Shown here piece by piece: positions 10,211-21,116 of a stretch of 64,000 bases of DNA (position 1 is the first letter of the stretch; every line of letters starts with the position of its first letter). The DNA is taken from contig OW240918.1 of assembly GCA_933207985.1 (NCBI GenBank), positions 111,432,686-111,496,685 on the forward strand, given 5' to 3'. Under the pieces are notes generated by a model that did no database searches, was not told the origin of the DNA, and was given only the letters and a program-made list of their open reading frames with translations. The translations under genes were made by a program, and so were the position numbers. Source of the DNA: Pelobates cultripes (taxonomy: Eukaryota; Chordata; Amphibia; Anura; Pelobatidae).

Positions 10211-11059
10211 CAATATAAACATAGGCTGGAAAAATACAGAAGTTTTCCAAATCGGTAACATGCTCCTAAAGTTTGCACCTCCCTTTGCAATTCTTTATTC
10301 TTCATGAATACCAAGTAAAATACTGAAACGAGCTATTGGTTTCAGCCATACGATTTGCCCAGAGATAATTTCAATGGGAAATAAGTATTATCTATATTAT
10401 AAAGGCCATGGAAACAAATTTGCATTTAAATAAAGGAAATGAGAAGTGAGAATATTAAAAAATAAATAAATAAAAATAACGATCATATACGCAGAGGGCA
10501 TGCAAGATTAAAATTCATTAGAATTTTGGGAATGTTATATGGGGAGATATAAAAGCAAAACAAACACAAAAAAAAACAACAACAAAAAAAAAACAACATA
10601 CTTTTTATCCTGTCACTCGATTGTCCATTATGATAATATTTATTTAATTATTTTTGGCTTGTTATTGAAAAACTGTATTTCTCCTAGATAACTTCCATTA
10701 AATGATGTTAATCTGGAAGATTGCCCATAAGCGTCGGAATTAAAGCTCAGATCATTGTAATAAGGTTGCAGCTGGATTCTTGAAAGTAACTGCACATTTC
10801 ACTGTCAATCAGCTTCACAACTAGCTGAAAACGGAACATCAATTGTAAGACATTCTCAAAATAATCCTTAATGATGGACATTAATCACTGCTGCTAAAGT
10901 CACTGGACCTTAGAACTTTTTTTTTCTTTTTTCAGATTTTATTATCATTATTTAAAACAATATTCTTTATAGAGGTCAATCGAAAAGAGAAGCAAATATG
11001 AATGTAAGTTTCAAACACAATAAAACAAAAAGTGTGATAGCAATGTACTAAGCATTAAA
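10211..11059. other. AT-rich stretch with no recognised feature
   Basis: This stretch contains short A-rich runs (around 10565-10595) and no open frame with a recognisable motif. Confidence 0.5.
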
Positions 11060-11159
11060 AACACACACAATTTGGACAAAAGTGTTCGGACACCCGACGA
11101 TTACACGAACCAGTACTTTTATAACCTTGCATTCTAGTTAGAGACATTACCATGTTTTT

Positions 11160-11527
11160 GTCCACCCATCTCTTTTGAAGCTATAACAGCTTCCAATCTT
11201 CTGGAATGGCTTTCACAAGATTTTAGAGTGTTTCTGAGGGAATTTCGGCCCATTCATCCAGTAGAGCATCAGGTCAGGCAGTGATGTTGGACGAGAAGGC
11301 CTGGTTTGCAATCTCTGTTCCAGTTCATCCCAAAGGCGCTCGATGGGGGTAAGGTCAATGTGATGTGCGGGCAAGGTCTTCCACACCAAACTCATCCAAC
11401 CATGCCTTTTTGGACCTAGCTTTGTGCACTTTTGTATAGTCATGCTGGAATAGAAAAGAGCATTCTCTAAACTGTTCCCACAAAATCAGAAGCAAAGCAT
11501 TTTCCAAAATGTCTTGGTATACAATAT
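11160..11527 (-). pseudogene. Tc1-like transposase, C-terminal remnant
   Basis: On the minus strand, one frame gives LFQHDYTKVHKA (the second Asp region of the DDE catalytic triad) and WLDEFGVEDL. Another frame gives LTPIERLWDELEQRL, the conserved NPIE-LWDEL block with the last catalytic Glu. The frames differ, so there is at least one frameshift between them and another near the C-terminus. Intact members of the family cut and paste the element at TA sites. This remnant cannot make an active enzyme. Confidence 0.85.
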
Positions 11528-13010
11528 TGTCACGGCACTCCGGGAGAGGCAGGCACACCACACTCACTGAGTGAGAGGCGCTCTGTACCTGCTCCAATGC
11601 TACTGTTGAGGTCTGTAAATTGCACCGTGCTTGCTCTTCACCCGCCAGCAACTGCAGCCACTCCATGTGGGTTGAAGCATGCAGGGAATGAGTGTTGCGC
11701 CATGTTTGTGCTCCGGCCAGCCTCCCCTCCAGCAAACAATCAGTATGGGTCCGTGCTTGCTATTCCCACTCTGTTTCAGTATCACCACAGGTTGACAGAG
11801 CCCTGGGGGATCTAATTCAGACCATAAGGGAACAGAGCGTGAAACAGCAAGATGAGCTGAAAATCCGGCATCGTGTCCCATCCACAAAAGGAGCATAGAC
11901 GCCTACTCTCTGAGGAGGACTATCCTCCTCATGGGATGGCTTCTACTTTCTCTCCCCTATTTAAACTCTGTCCACCCTAGGTTCATTGTTCAGATGTCTT
12001 GTAAGCTGCCTAGAGGTTGCAAGCTTCCTTTGCCTGTAATTTCCAAGGACTTAAAAACCGGTTTCTGGATTCTGAATCCTGTTGACAGGCTTTAACCCTT
12101 GCTTTGATATATGCACAAAATCTCACACCCTCACCACAAAGTGTATAATGTGGTTGAAACACTTATCTTCTCTAATGAGTGGCTAGCTTCCTCTAGGCAT
12201 ATCCCAGATATTATCCCTTAACAGCATAATCAAAATACAAAATATAGAGGATGCAGCTGTGAATCTACAAAAAAAACAAAAACAATGACATAGTGTAATA
12301 CAGTACAGAACACATACATTTGCTGAACACATACAATTGATATAAAATAAAGCCCATTTTTATCTTTGGATTATTTTTATATCAATACATTCTTACCTGT
12401 TTTGGAATACACTGGGGGTCCTGCTTTCCATGGTGATGTGGTGACTACCATCAGAAGTGGAGGAGACATGGAATAACCCACAAGATTTCCAAGGGGAGGC
12501 ACCGTAAGGTAACATACTCACCAAATGTCTAATGAGTATATTTCTTTCAGTGATAATGTATGTTCTGTACTGTATTACAGTATGTCAGTGTTTTTTTGTA
12601 GATTCACTCATGCATCCTCTACACTTTGTATTTTGGGTTAAAGCTTGCTTGTCTGGTCCTGCCTTGGAATATCCTGTTCAGAACTCTGAACCTGTTTTCT
12701 GATCCTGAATCCTGTTGCTTGGATTTAACCCTTGCCTGCCTGATCCTGCATTGGATTATCCTGCTAAAGGACTTTTTGCTTGCTTCAAAGACCGCAAGGT
12801 GGAAACGTTGCTGTGGGTTCCAATAAAATTGACTGTTCTGAACCTTGGAATGCCTGAACCATTTTTGTATTACTTCCTGGTCATGGACCTCTGCTGCCTG
12901 GCCTTGCCTTTGGATTGTCCTGCCATCAGCGAGAATCAGATACTTTCCGTTAAAGTGACTTTTCTGTGTTCTTTTTCTGCATGCTGAGCCCATGCACCCC
13001 AAACGTTACA
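11528..13010 (+). mobile_element. Probable solo LTR (TG...CA), interrupted by a smaller element
   Basis: The inserted block starts TGTCACGGCACTCC at 11528 and ends AACGTTACA at 13010, consistent with TG...CA LTR ends. A TATTTAAA box lies near 11964. Pieces near 12060-12110 and 12640-12960 share a CTGAATCCTGTTG...TTAACCCTTGC phrase, so the LTR seems to hold internal short repeats. Flanking 5-mers (AATAT and AAGAA) do not match well, so a target duplication is not proven. No internal retroviral genes are present. The strand is unknown; plus is assumed from the TG start. Confidence 0.5.
12231..12635. mobile_element. Nested MITE with about 80-bp terminal inverted repeats
   Basis: The stretch 12231-12320 (CAAAATACAAAATATAGAGG onward) and the reverse complement of 12556-12635 (CAAAATACAAAGTGTAGAGG onward) align over about 80 bp, including a GTAATACAGTACAGAACA block. 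The interior of about 240 bp has no coding potential. It lies within the LTR-like insertion, so it arrived later. Confidence 0.75.
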
Positions 13011-13230
13011 AAGAATTCTATTCACTGAAAGTAAGAGGACTAGCCCAACCCCAACCGCCCCATACTATTATACCTTCTTCGACAGGTTATGTTCTCCTGG
13101 CATCCACCAAGCTCAGACTCGCTCATCAGACTGCCAAATTGAGAAGAACACTCTTCCACTGCGCAGGTGTCCAGTGGTGGCGTGCTTTACACGCTTGGCA
13201 TTGTACTTGGTGATGTGAAGCTTGCATGCA
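13011..13230 (-). pseudogene. Tc1-like transposase, upstream remnant
   Basis: The plus-strand text contains AGTCCAGTGG-like (GTCCAGTGGTGGCGTGCTTT) and TTGTACTTGGTGATGTG phrases, which are antisense of conserved Tc1-like transposase coding. No frame is open over the whole piece. Together with 11160-11527 it shows that the transposon was split. Confidence 0.65.
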
Positions 13231-13838
13231 AGGAAAATGCTAGTCATATATTTAGAGAAGGTACTAGAAAATAACTTCATTCTAATGTCTCAACACTTCC
13301 TGGTACACCTTGGCTACTAGAGGGCCATAGGCTTGTGCTTTATATTATATCAGAAAATATGTTTATATTACATCACAAAAGGTAGGGGGGGAGGGGGGGA
13401 AGAAAACCACCAGCTCTACTTTACTTACAAAATATGAGTAAAAAAATGTGGCACATAGTACAATTCAGCACTAGTGACCAGGTGTATAAACAAAGAGTGA
13501 TGATTACATTAAAAACATAAGCTACCAAACTTACACATGCACCGAAAAGACCTGAACGAGGGACAGGAATTAAAAATTAATCGAGTTTCATGTGCTTGGG
13601 CTCACCCCTTTTAAATGTCTATGATGAAGCTCAAACCTGGCTCATCTTTCCCAATGCATTCAATAATGTGGTACTAGAAGAGTGGGGTACAGTGTCCAAT
13701 GCTTATTCATATTATTAGAATTAATGTTCAATAAAACTAAGCCAATAACAGTTTACCTAGGCCAAGGAAACAGGCACTTAAACAGAGCATTAAATGGTCA
13801 CTCTTTGGCCCAAATTCAAATAAAATAAACATTTCTGC
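13231..13838. other. No recognised feature
   Basis: This AT-rich stretch has a G-run (13385-13400, GGGGGGGAGGGGGGG with one interruption). I see no coding frame or terminal repeats. Confidence 0.45.
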
Positions 13839-14150
13839 ATATTAGATATACTCTCAATAAAAACATTTAAGCATACTTTCATTGGGAGTATATCTAAAAA
13901 CCGCTTGCAAAAGCTGCAGATCTCTTGTCTGTAGCCTTTGCAAACTCTCCCCTTCTAACACAGCCCAGACTTTCTGTTGCTTTCCAATCACATGCTTTCC
14001 AATGCAGCTCAATGAGAAGTATTTGCAGTGCAGGTGCTCTGGGTAACAACCTGCCTCTTGAGTTTAGCTCCACTGAGATAAACAAACCAGGAAGTAACAG
14101 GATGTTCTCATTCATAACATGAAAATGCATGATCTTCATATTGTTCATTA
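13839..14150. repeat. Small palindrome and probable MITE body
   Basis: AGATATACTCTCAAT (13845-13859) is repeated inverted as ATTGGGAGTATATCT (13880-13894), a 50-bp foldback. The following 250 bp, to about 14150, are GC-richer than the surroundings and read like repeat sequence, with short frames open on both strands. The family is not identified. Confidence 0.4.
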
Positions 14151-15420
14151 TGATATCACTCTAGTGAAGATTCCTAGCATTAGGACGATGTCCACGTGAA
14201 ATATTATATTTAATATGCCATTTAATTAACAGTGTGATCAACACAATATTCAAAAGTTGCAGCTAAAAATGAGGCAAGAATTTAAAGTATTCCTCTACTC
14301 CCCACTGCAAAAGGCACTGCGTGGTCTTACAGTCATTCTGATTCAGAAGTGTGTTCTAGAATTCTATTTAACTAATTGCCTTCAACAAATCAATGCGGAG
14401 TGTGGACACATAACATTTTCTACTTATCAATCTTTAATATAAGAACAATCAAACACATAAGCGTTCCTTTCACATCTCTTTCCCTGCCACTCTAAATTTG
14501 GTGATCTTCAGAAATCTCTATGAAAATTGGCAGAATTAACTATAGAGAAAACAGTCACTTTTTACATAAATTTTAGAAGACTTCAAGAAATCCAAGTAGA
14601 ATTGAACCGTCCCTTTTCAGAACACTTTGATATATTCCCTATTATCTTTTACTATAATAAGTTTTACTGACTTACTTCTCATACAGTAACTTTCTATATC
14701 TACATAGATCTATAATCTTACTCAAGTCTCTCATGCTTAAAGTCCACTCTATTGAACAGGTTTGGAACAAGCCTATTTACATTACAAGCAGTGGCTCAGC
14801 TTCCTTTTTCGAACCTTTTGTGTAGTGACTTCACCTGCCATGATCAGTACAAGCTAATAAATTTGCCGCATTTTATAGCATGTTCTAGGTGCAGTGTTCC
14901 ATTTAAGACCTACATGATAAGGCTCGTCCAAAGAAGACATTTGTACTTGTTTTCGTTTTAGAAACAATAAATTAGATGTACCAGACTTTTCCTCACCAGC
15001 GTTTTTATCTTCCAAGCTCATAAAATAAAATGTCCCTGCAGTTTGTTACAACGGAGAGCTCTTGCATCTAAATCATTTCAGCAACTGCTTTTCTGCTACC
15101 TTGTATCCTACAGTAATACTAAAGTCATGGAATTCTTCATAAAAGCTGGTAAATATATCAGAAATCGCTGCAAAAACTAAATCCTGACATTCATTTAAGC
15201 CATTTAATCCTGGTTACAATAAGCCTTCTTGAAGGAAGTGTATTTTAACAAATTAGGAAGTATGAGTCAAACTTTTTTTTGGGTTGCCTGTGAAATATAG
15301 CCTCATTTTATAAAAAGCAGACATTTGTGTGGTTTGAACACTTCTTAAAAATGAATAGATCTTGTCTTAATGCCATATGTTGTAAGGTTGAGGGCAAAGA
15401 ATAAAGGTGCAACAATATTT
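14151..15420. other. No recognised feature
   Basis: No motif-bearing frame, tandem repeat or terminal repeat was seen in this AT-rich stretch. Confidence 0.45.
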
Positions 15421-15530
15421 TTTAAAATGTATTATTTATGACCAAAAGTCAAAAGTATTAATTACCAAAGTATAGAGTGTTATAAGCTACATATTTTTCT
15501 ATACTTTGGTCATAAATAATATTTTAGATC
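15421..15530. repeat. Inverted repeat around ATTATTTATGACCAAA
   Basis: ATTATTTATGACCAAA near 15430-15445 and AAAGTATAGAGTG near 15465-15480 are both mirrored in the right arm TTTCTATACTTTGGTCATAA then ATAATATTTT (15496-15525). The left arm carries about 20 extra bases. This is probably a decayed palindromic MITE. Confidence 0.55.
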
Positions 15531-16284
15531 ATTAATTAATTACATGTTTAAAATATACGTTCCTCATTTATTCTTTGGACACATTCTGGTGTGCTCTATA
15601 CACAGCCTGAGAATGGCTCTAGGGTAACTCTGTCTAGAACGTATATGCAAATTGCAACTCAATGAATCTACTGTTTTGACAACTTGTGTTTGTGGCTTGA
15701 CTTTGCAGTTTTTGTGTTTATCTTTTTTTCTTCAAACTTGCCGAGTACCCAAAATAGGACAAACTGTATATCTGACACGTACTGTGCAGTAGGATCAATA
15801 TTTCATACAAGTTTATTAAATTCACATAAGTGACATTATGTGTCATTATGTGAATACCCTAAGAGGAGTTGAAATCTATTACATGTTATAACCAGAAACA
15901 TACATTGGCATTGATGTGGCATCCAAACAAAGCCTAAGGCTTTTATCCCCTTAAAGTCTAAATACAAAAATGTATCCATTATAACAAACCATGACAGATG
16001 TATCTGCAAGGCTGTTTATGATACCAGTACATGCCCCATACTACCTTTATTTTTTTTATTTTTTTGCTATGCTACCTCGACTCCCATTGACAATATAATG
16101 TCACTTTTATTCAGAGACATACAGCTCTCCTATATTTTTAAAAGGAGGGGCTGCACAGAAATGCACAACAGAGTCTCATTAATTGACCAAAATTTTTTTT
16201 AAAAAAGCCGTGTTTTCCATTCATCGGCTGAGTGATTCTAATTTGTTTTTAGGTTTTATTTGTTTCCTCTTGTCAATAACTACA
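15531..16284. other. No recognised feature apart from a small palindrome
   Basis: A near-perfect 34-bp palindrome lies at 15821-15854 (TTCACATAAG...TTATGTGAA). Otherwise there is AT-rich sequence without coding signals. Confidence 0.45.
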
Positions 16285-16771
16285 AGCTTGGTGCTACTTC
16301 CAAGTGCTGTTTCTAAGTGTCTAGTTGGAGATATTCTGGAGAGTTTTACAGAAGCTTCAACTGTCTAAGAGTTGTGCTAAGAGCTTTCTTTTCTACTGTT
16401 ACAGGTAAGATTCATCTGTAGGAAAAGGTTACTGATTGCCCAAGGTTTGAATTCCTGTTGGTAATTATAAGGCATTTGATTTGATTAAGCTAGTTACTTG
16501 CTGTTGATTGCTGGTTAATTAGCTATTGTTTGCAAATAAGCAGAGGCCTACCCAGGTGTTAAACATTCCTAGTGGGCGGTGATTTAAGGAGTTATATAAG
16601 GCTTGGTCTCATTAGCTTGTCTAATATAGCTTGGTGCTACTTCTAAGTGCTGTTTCTAAGTGTCTAGTTGGAGATATTCTGGAGATAACCTGGAGGTAAT
16701 CTGAGGTATTCAGGAGGATAAAAAAAAAAAAAGTTAAGATTTGTTAGATTTAAATTATTCTCATAATTGGA

Positions 16772-18158
16772 ATGGCAGGCTTAGTTCAGTGTAACAATTG
16801 TTATGCATTTGTTTCACGTTCCACTTTTTGGAGGTTTGGTTGTTGTCTTATCTGTAGACAGTTCTCTATCTTGCGGCAGGAGATTGTATTTTTGAAGTCT
16901 GAGATTTGTAAATTATCTGGTGTAGAAACTCAGACTGGAACTGCTGCAAAGCCACTGCCGCAGAGACATGCTAGGAAAGGCAGATGGATTACTGTAGGAT
17001 CTGGTAGACTTAGAGTTGTGGATAAAAGGCATTTTGCACAGTCTGTTGCTCTTCATAATTCATTTTCTGCACTTTCAGAGTGTAATGGTGTTGTGGAGAG
17101 AGGCTCTGAGGCTAGTGGTGTTGTGGAGAGAGGCTCTGAGGCTAGTGGTGTTGTGGAGAGAGGCACTAAGACTAGTGGTGCTGTGGAGAGAGGCACTAAG
17201 ACTAGTGGTGTTGTAGAGAGAGGCACTGAGGCTAGTGGTGTTGTGGAGAGAGGCACTGAGGCTAGTGGTGTTGTGGAGAGAGGCACTAAGACTAGTGGTG
17301 TTGTAGAGAGAGGCACTAAGACTAGTGGTGTTGTAGAGAGAGTCACTGAGGCTAGTGGTGTTGTGGAGAGAGGCACTAAGACTAGTGGTGTTGTAGAGAG
17401 AGTCACTGAGGATAGTGGTGTTGTGGAGAGAGGCACTGAGGCTAGTGGTGTTGTGGAGAGAGGCACTAAGACTAGTGGTGTTGTAGAGAGAGTCACTGAG
17501 GCTAGTGGTGTTGTGGAGAGAGGCACTAAGACTAGTGGTGTTGTAGAGAGAGTCACTGAGGATAGTGGTGTTGTGGAGAGAGGCACTGAGGCTAGTGTTG
17601 TTGTGGAGAGAGGCACTGAGACTAGTGGTGTTGTGGAGACTATGGTGAGGCCTAATAGAAAGCAGTTGTTGTTGGGTGATTCCATTATAAGAGGTGTGGA
17701 GATGGACAATGGTGGTCTTGTGAGGTGTCTTCCCGGAGCTACTGCTCACAGAGACAGGAGACGTATCTGTAATATTGTTAAGCAAGCAAAGCAGGAAGGG
17801 GAATTGGATGTACTTGTCCATCTAGGGACAAATGACTTGGCTTGCAATGAGGTTTCAGAGGTTAAGGAAGTTTTTAGTGTTTTTGCCAATGATATACGGC
17901 AGGTTGCTTCCACACTGTCATTCTCTGAAGTTCTGCCTGTGCATAACACTCAGAACGACAGGCGGATGCGTATTAGGGACTTTAATTTGTAGCTTGGTGA
18001 ATGGTGTCGGGAGCAAGGATTTGGCTTTATTTCTCATGGTAGCTCTGTTTGGAATGGAGATAAGCTGTACAAAAAAGATGGTTTGCATCTTTCTCAAAAG
18101 GGAACAAATGTTCTCAGTGAGCAGTTCAGAGGTTTTGCTTTGCTAGTATGTATTTAAA
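16772..18158 (+). pseudogene. CR1 ORF1: Cys-rich N-terminus, 30-bp repeat array, SGNH esterase domain
   Basis: The ORF starts at ATG 16772. The N-terminus has a CxxC...CxxC pair (QCNNC and CCLIC) followed by a short heptad-like helix (ILRQEIVFLKSEICKL). From about 17086 to 17640 a 10-residue unit of the type SGVVERGTEA is repeated about 18 times. The SGNH domain follows: GDS with the nucleophile Ser (17675-17683), GTND (17825-17836), and the distal DGLH with the Asp/His pair (18077-18088). A TAG at 17990-17992 splits the domain; homology continues in the same frame to a TAA at 18156-18158. In CR1 elements this esterase-bearing ORF1 is thought to assist the RNP, possibly at membranes. The repeat array is not a usual part of the family as I know it. 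Confidence 0.88.
17086..17640 (+). repeat. 30-bp in-frame tandem array, about 18 units
   Basis: Units follow the pattern GCTAGTGGTGTTGTGGAGAG then AGGCACTGAG. They differ at a few positions: GAG/AAG, GCT/ACT and GGC/GTC. Pairs of units recur in blocks (for example the AAGACT unit followed by the GTCACTGAG unit), which suggests expansion by multi-unit duplication. Because 30 is divisible by three, the array keeps the reading frame. Open frames on the opposite strand are by-products. Confidence 0.95.
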
Positions 18159-18249
18159 CTAGGAGGGGGGGGCAAAAGGGTGATAAAACATCAATCCAAT
18201 TGTCCCCCAAAACAAGGACAGAAGGTGCCTGTAGCAAGTGTGTTAAAAA

Positions 18250-18966
18250 ATGATAAGCTTAGAGTCATGTCTACAAATGCGCCATGATTTAGGGAATAAG
18301 ATCCATGAACTTGTGGCAATAATGGTAACTGATAGTGTAGATTTAGTAGCTGTTACTGAGACATGGTATAATGAGAAAAATGACTGGGACATAGCAATAC
18401 CAGGGTACTCTTTATATAGAAAAGATAGGGAAGGCAAGAAAGGGGGAGGGGTGGCCCTATATGTGAAGGATAGCATAAAATCTAGCCTAATAAAAGTTAG
18501 TGAGACAAACATAGAGTCCGTTTGGGTTACGTTAGAATTTGGTAATCACACAGTAACTCGTGTAGGTGTGATTTATAGGCCCCCAGGACAAATAGAAGAG
18601 TTAGATAATCAACTAGTTGAAATAGCTAAAATGACAGTGAAGGGGGAAGTTCTCATCATGGGTGACTTTAATCTTCCTGATGTAAATTGGAAAACAAAAT
18701 TAGCTACTTGTACCAGGAGCACACATATTCTAAACTCCCTACTGGGATTGTCTCTAAAACAAGTCGTTGAGGAGCCAACTCGTAAAGAGGCCATACTAGA
18801 TTTAGTGTTAACAAATGGAGATTTGGTATCAGATATTACTGTAGGTGAAAGTTTAGGATCCAGTGATCATCAGTCAGTGTGGTTTAATATAAGAACAGTG
18901 ACTGAGTCACACCACACAAAAACAAAAGTTTTAGACTTTAGAAAAACAGACTTTTCTAAAAATTAG
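18250..18966 (+). pseudogene. CR1 ORF2, endonuclease domain
   Basis: The frame encodes an exonuclease-endonuclease-phosphatase fold. Seen motifs are AVTETWYNE (catalytic Glu), GGGVALYVKDS, VIYRPPG, IMGDFNLPDVNW (Asp/Asn pair) and GSSDHQSVWF (Asp-His). It would nick target DNA to prime reverse transcription. The open frame ends at a TAG at 18964-18966; homology continues in a shifted frame (IWVEESLSDWSN), so this is a frameshift and not the real end. Confidence 0.9.
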
Positions 18967-21009
18967 AATATGGGTAGAGGAGTCATTATCAGACTGGAGC
19001 AATTTAAATGGAGTCCAAGAAAAATGGGATTATTTAAAAGTTGCACTATTGAAGGCAACAGAAAATTGCATTAGGCTTGTCAGTAAAGCAAAAAATTCAA
19101 GAAACCACTGTGGTACTCCGCAGATGTGGCCAAAATAGTTAAAAACAAAAAGTTAGCATTTAGGAATTATAAAAAAACCCAGAGTGAGGGAGACAAAATG
19201 ATCTATAAGATTAGGCAGAAAAAGGCTAAGCAAGTTATAAGAGCTTCCAAATCACACACAGAAGAGAAAATAGCACAGTCAGTAAAAAAGGGGGATAAAA
19301 CATTTTTTAGATACATAAATGAGAAAAGAAAAATAAAACAAGGATTAGTTAGATTAAAAACAAAAGAAGGAAGGTATGTAGAAGAGGATAAAAGGTCAGG
19401 CTGACTGCCTCAATGAATATTTTTGTTCTGTATTTACAGAAGAAAATGAAGGAAAGGGACCTCAGTTGAGAAAAAGGATAAATGAGTCATTTATTACACG
19501 TGAGTTTACAGAGGAAGAGGTTCTATTTCAACTGTCAAAAGTAAGACAAATAAGTCAATGGGACCTGATGGAATACACCCAAAGCTATTAAAAGAGCTTA
19601 GTGGTGTACTAGCAAAACCATTAACAGATTTATTTAACCAATCATTGTTAACAGGTGTAGTCCCAGAAGATTGGAAGTTAGCGAATGTTGTGCCCATTTA
19701 CAAAGAAAGGTAATAGGGAGGAGTCGGGCAACTATAGGCCAGTAAGCCTTACTTCAGTAGTGGGGAAAGTGATGGAAACCATGTTAAAGGATAGGATTGA
19801 TGAACATCTAAAAACACATGGATTTCAAGATCCAGAACAACATGCAAGGTTTGCACTGGGAAGTCATGCCAAACTAATCTTATTGATTTTTTTGAGATTT
19901 AGGTAACTAAAATTATAGATCAGAGGTGGTGCAGTAGACACATTGCTTACCTAGATTTCAGTAAAGGCTTTTGACACTATTTGCACATAGAAACTTATCA
20001 ATAAACTGCAATCTTTAAGTTTAGATTCAAATATTGTTGAATGGGTAAGGCAGTGGCTGAGTAACAGGCAACAGAGGGTTGTAGTTAATGGAATATATTC
20101 GAAGCTTGGACTTGTCACCAGTGGGGTACCTCAGGGATCTGTACTTGGACCCATTCTCTTTAATATTTTTATTAGTGATATTGCAGAAGGTCTTGATGGT
20201 AAGGTATGTCTTTTGCTGATGATACTAAGATATGTAACAGGGTTGATGTTCCAGGAGGAATAAGCCAAATGACAAATGATTTAGGTAAACTAGAAAAATG
20301 GTCAGAATTGTGGCAACTGACATTTAATGTGGATAAGTGCAAGATAATGCATCTTGGACGTAAAAACCCAAGGGCAGAGTACAGAATATTTGATAGAGTT
20401 CTAACCTCAACATGAGGAAAGGGATTTAGGGGTGATTATTTCTGATGACTTAAAGGTAGGCAGACAATGTAATAGAGCAGCAGGAAATGCTAGCAGAATG
20501 CTTGGTTGTATAGGGAGAGGTATTAGCAGTAGAAAGAGGGGGTATAAGCTGCCATTTACTTCTACAGAACACTGGTGAGACCTCACTTGGAGTATTGTAC
20601 ACAGTACTGGAGACCGTATCTTCAGAAGGACATTGATACCTTAGAGAGGGTTCAGAGAAGGGCTACTAAACTGATTCATGGATTGCGGGATAAAACTTAC
20701 CAGGAAAGGTTAAAGGATCTTAACATGTATAGCTTGGAGGAAAGACGAGACAGGGGGGATATGATACAAACATTTAAATATATAAAGGGAATCAACACAG
20801 TAAAGGAGGAGACTATATTTAAAAGAAGAAAAACTACCACAACAAGAGGATATAGTCTTAAATTAGAGGGACAAAGGTTTAAAAATATCAGGAAGTATTA
20901 CTTTACTGAGAGGGTAGTGGATGCATGGAATAGCCTTCCAGCTGAAGTGGTAGAGGTTAACACAGTAAAGGAGTTTAAGCATGCATGGATAGGCATAAGG
21001 CTATCCTAA
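18967..21009 (+). pseudogene. CR1 ORF2, reverse transcriptase domain, multiply frameshifted
   Basis: Blocks of RT homology appear in different frames. They include the pre-RT linker with many Lys (19126-19404), the HPKLLKEL...GVVPEDWKLANVVPI block (19570-19700), NYRPVSLTSVVGKVME (about 19730), AYLDFSK (about 19948), [19 protein letters not shown] (about 20127), the catalytic FADD (near 20212) and a C-terminal block (20575-21009; GDMIQTFKYIKGIN, FTERVVDAWNSLPAEVV). The last frame ends at TAA 21007. At least five frame changes are needed, so this copy is inactive. The catalytic motif reads FADD where CR1 and L2 usually have YADD or FADD. Confidence 0.9.
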
Positions 21010-21116
21010 CTATAAGATAAGGCTAGGGACTAATGAAAGTTTTTAGAAAATTGGGCAGACTAGATGGGCCGAATGGTTCTTATCTGCCGTCACATTCTAT
21101 GTTTCTATGTTTCTAT

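Larger units (their letters stand above)
11060..13230 (-). mobile_element. Tc1-like DNA transposon split by a later insertion
   Basis: The left terminal sequence TTGGACAAAAGTGTTCGGAC (11071-11090) and the minus-strand coding remnants are typical of Tc1-like elements of fish and frogs. The element is in two pieces, 11060-11527 and about 13011-13230. The second piece carries the part of the transposase gene that belongs directly upstream of the first (in minus-strand sense). About 1.48 kb of unrelated sequence lies between them. The far terminal repeat beyond 13230 was not found, so that end is truncated. Confidence 0.8.
16285..21116 (+). mobile_element. CR1-type LINE, near full length, degenerate
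   Basis: In order, the element has a 5' region with a 58-bp direct repeat, ORF1 with an SGNH-type esterase domain, ORF2 with an apurinic-like endonuclease and an RT, and a 3' UTR. The end reads CTAGATGGGCCGAATGG then TTCTTATCTGCC. It finishes with short tandem units TTTCTATG (21094-21116), as CR1 elements do instead of a poly(A) tail. ORF1 has one premature stop; ORF2 is broken by many frameshifts. The exact 5' end is uncertain; 16285 is the start of the first direct repeat. Confidence 0.9.

Noticed and set aside
10560..10600. A-rich run as a LINE tail
   Set aside because: No LINE sequence or target duplication next to it; simple AT-rich DNA is enough to explain it.
12619..13002. 127-codon minus-strand frame
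   Set aside because: It lies in the LTR-like insertion and reflects its internal short repeats; no known domain.
17086..17640. Regularly spaced repeats as a possible CRISPR array
   Set aside because: The unit is contiguous, with no unique spacers, and lies in a LINE reading frame of a vertebrate genome.
17053..17821. Minus-strand open frames over the 30-bp array
   Set aside because: They are the antisense of the in-frame repeat in CR1 ORF1; only the plus-strand frame continues into an SGNH domain.
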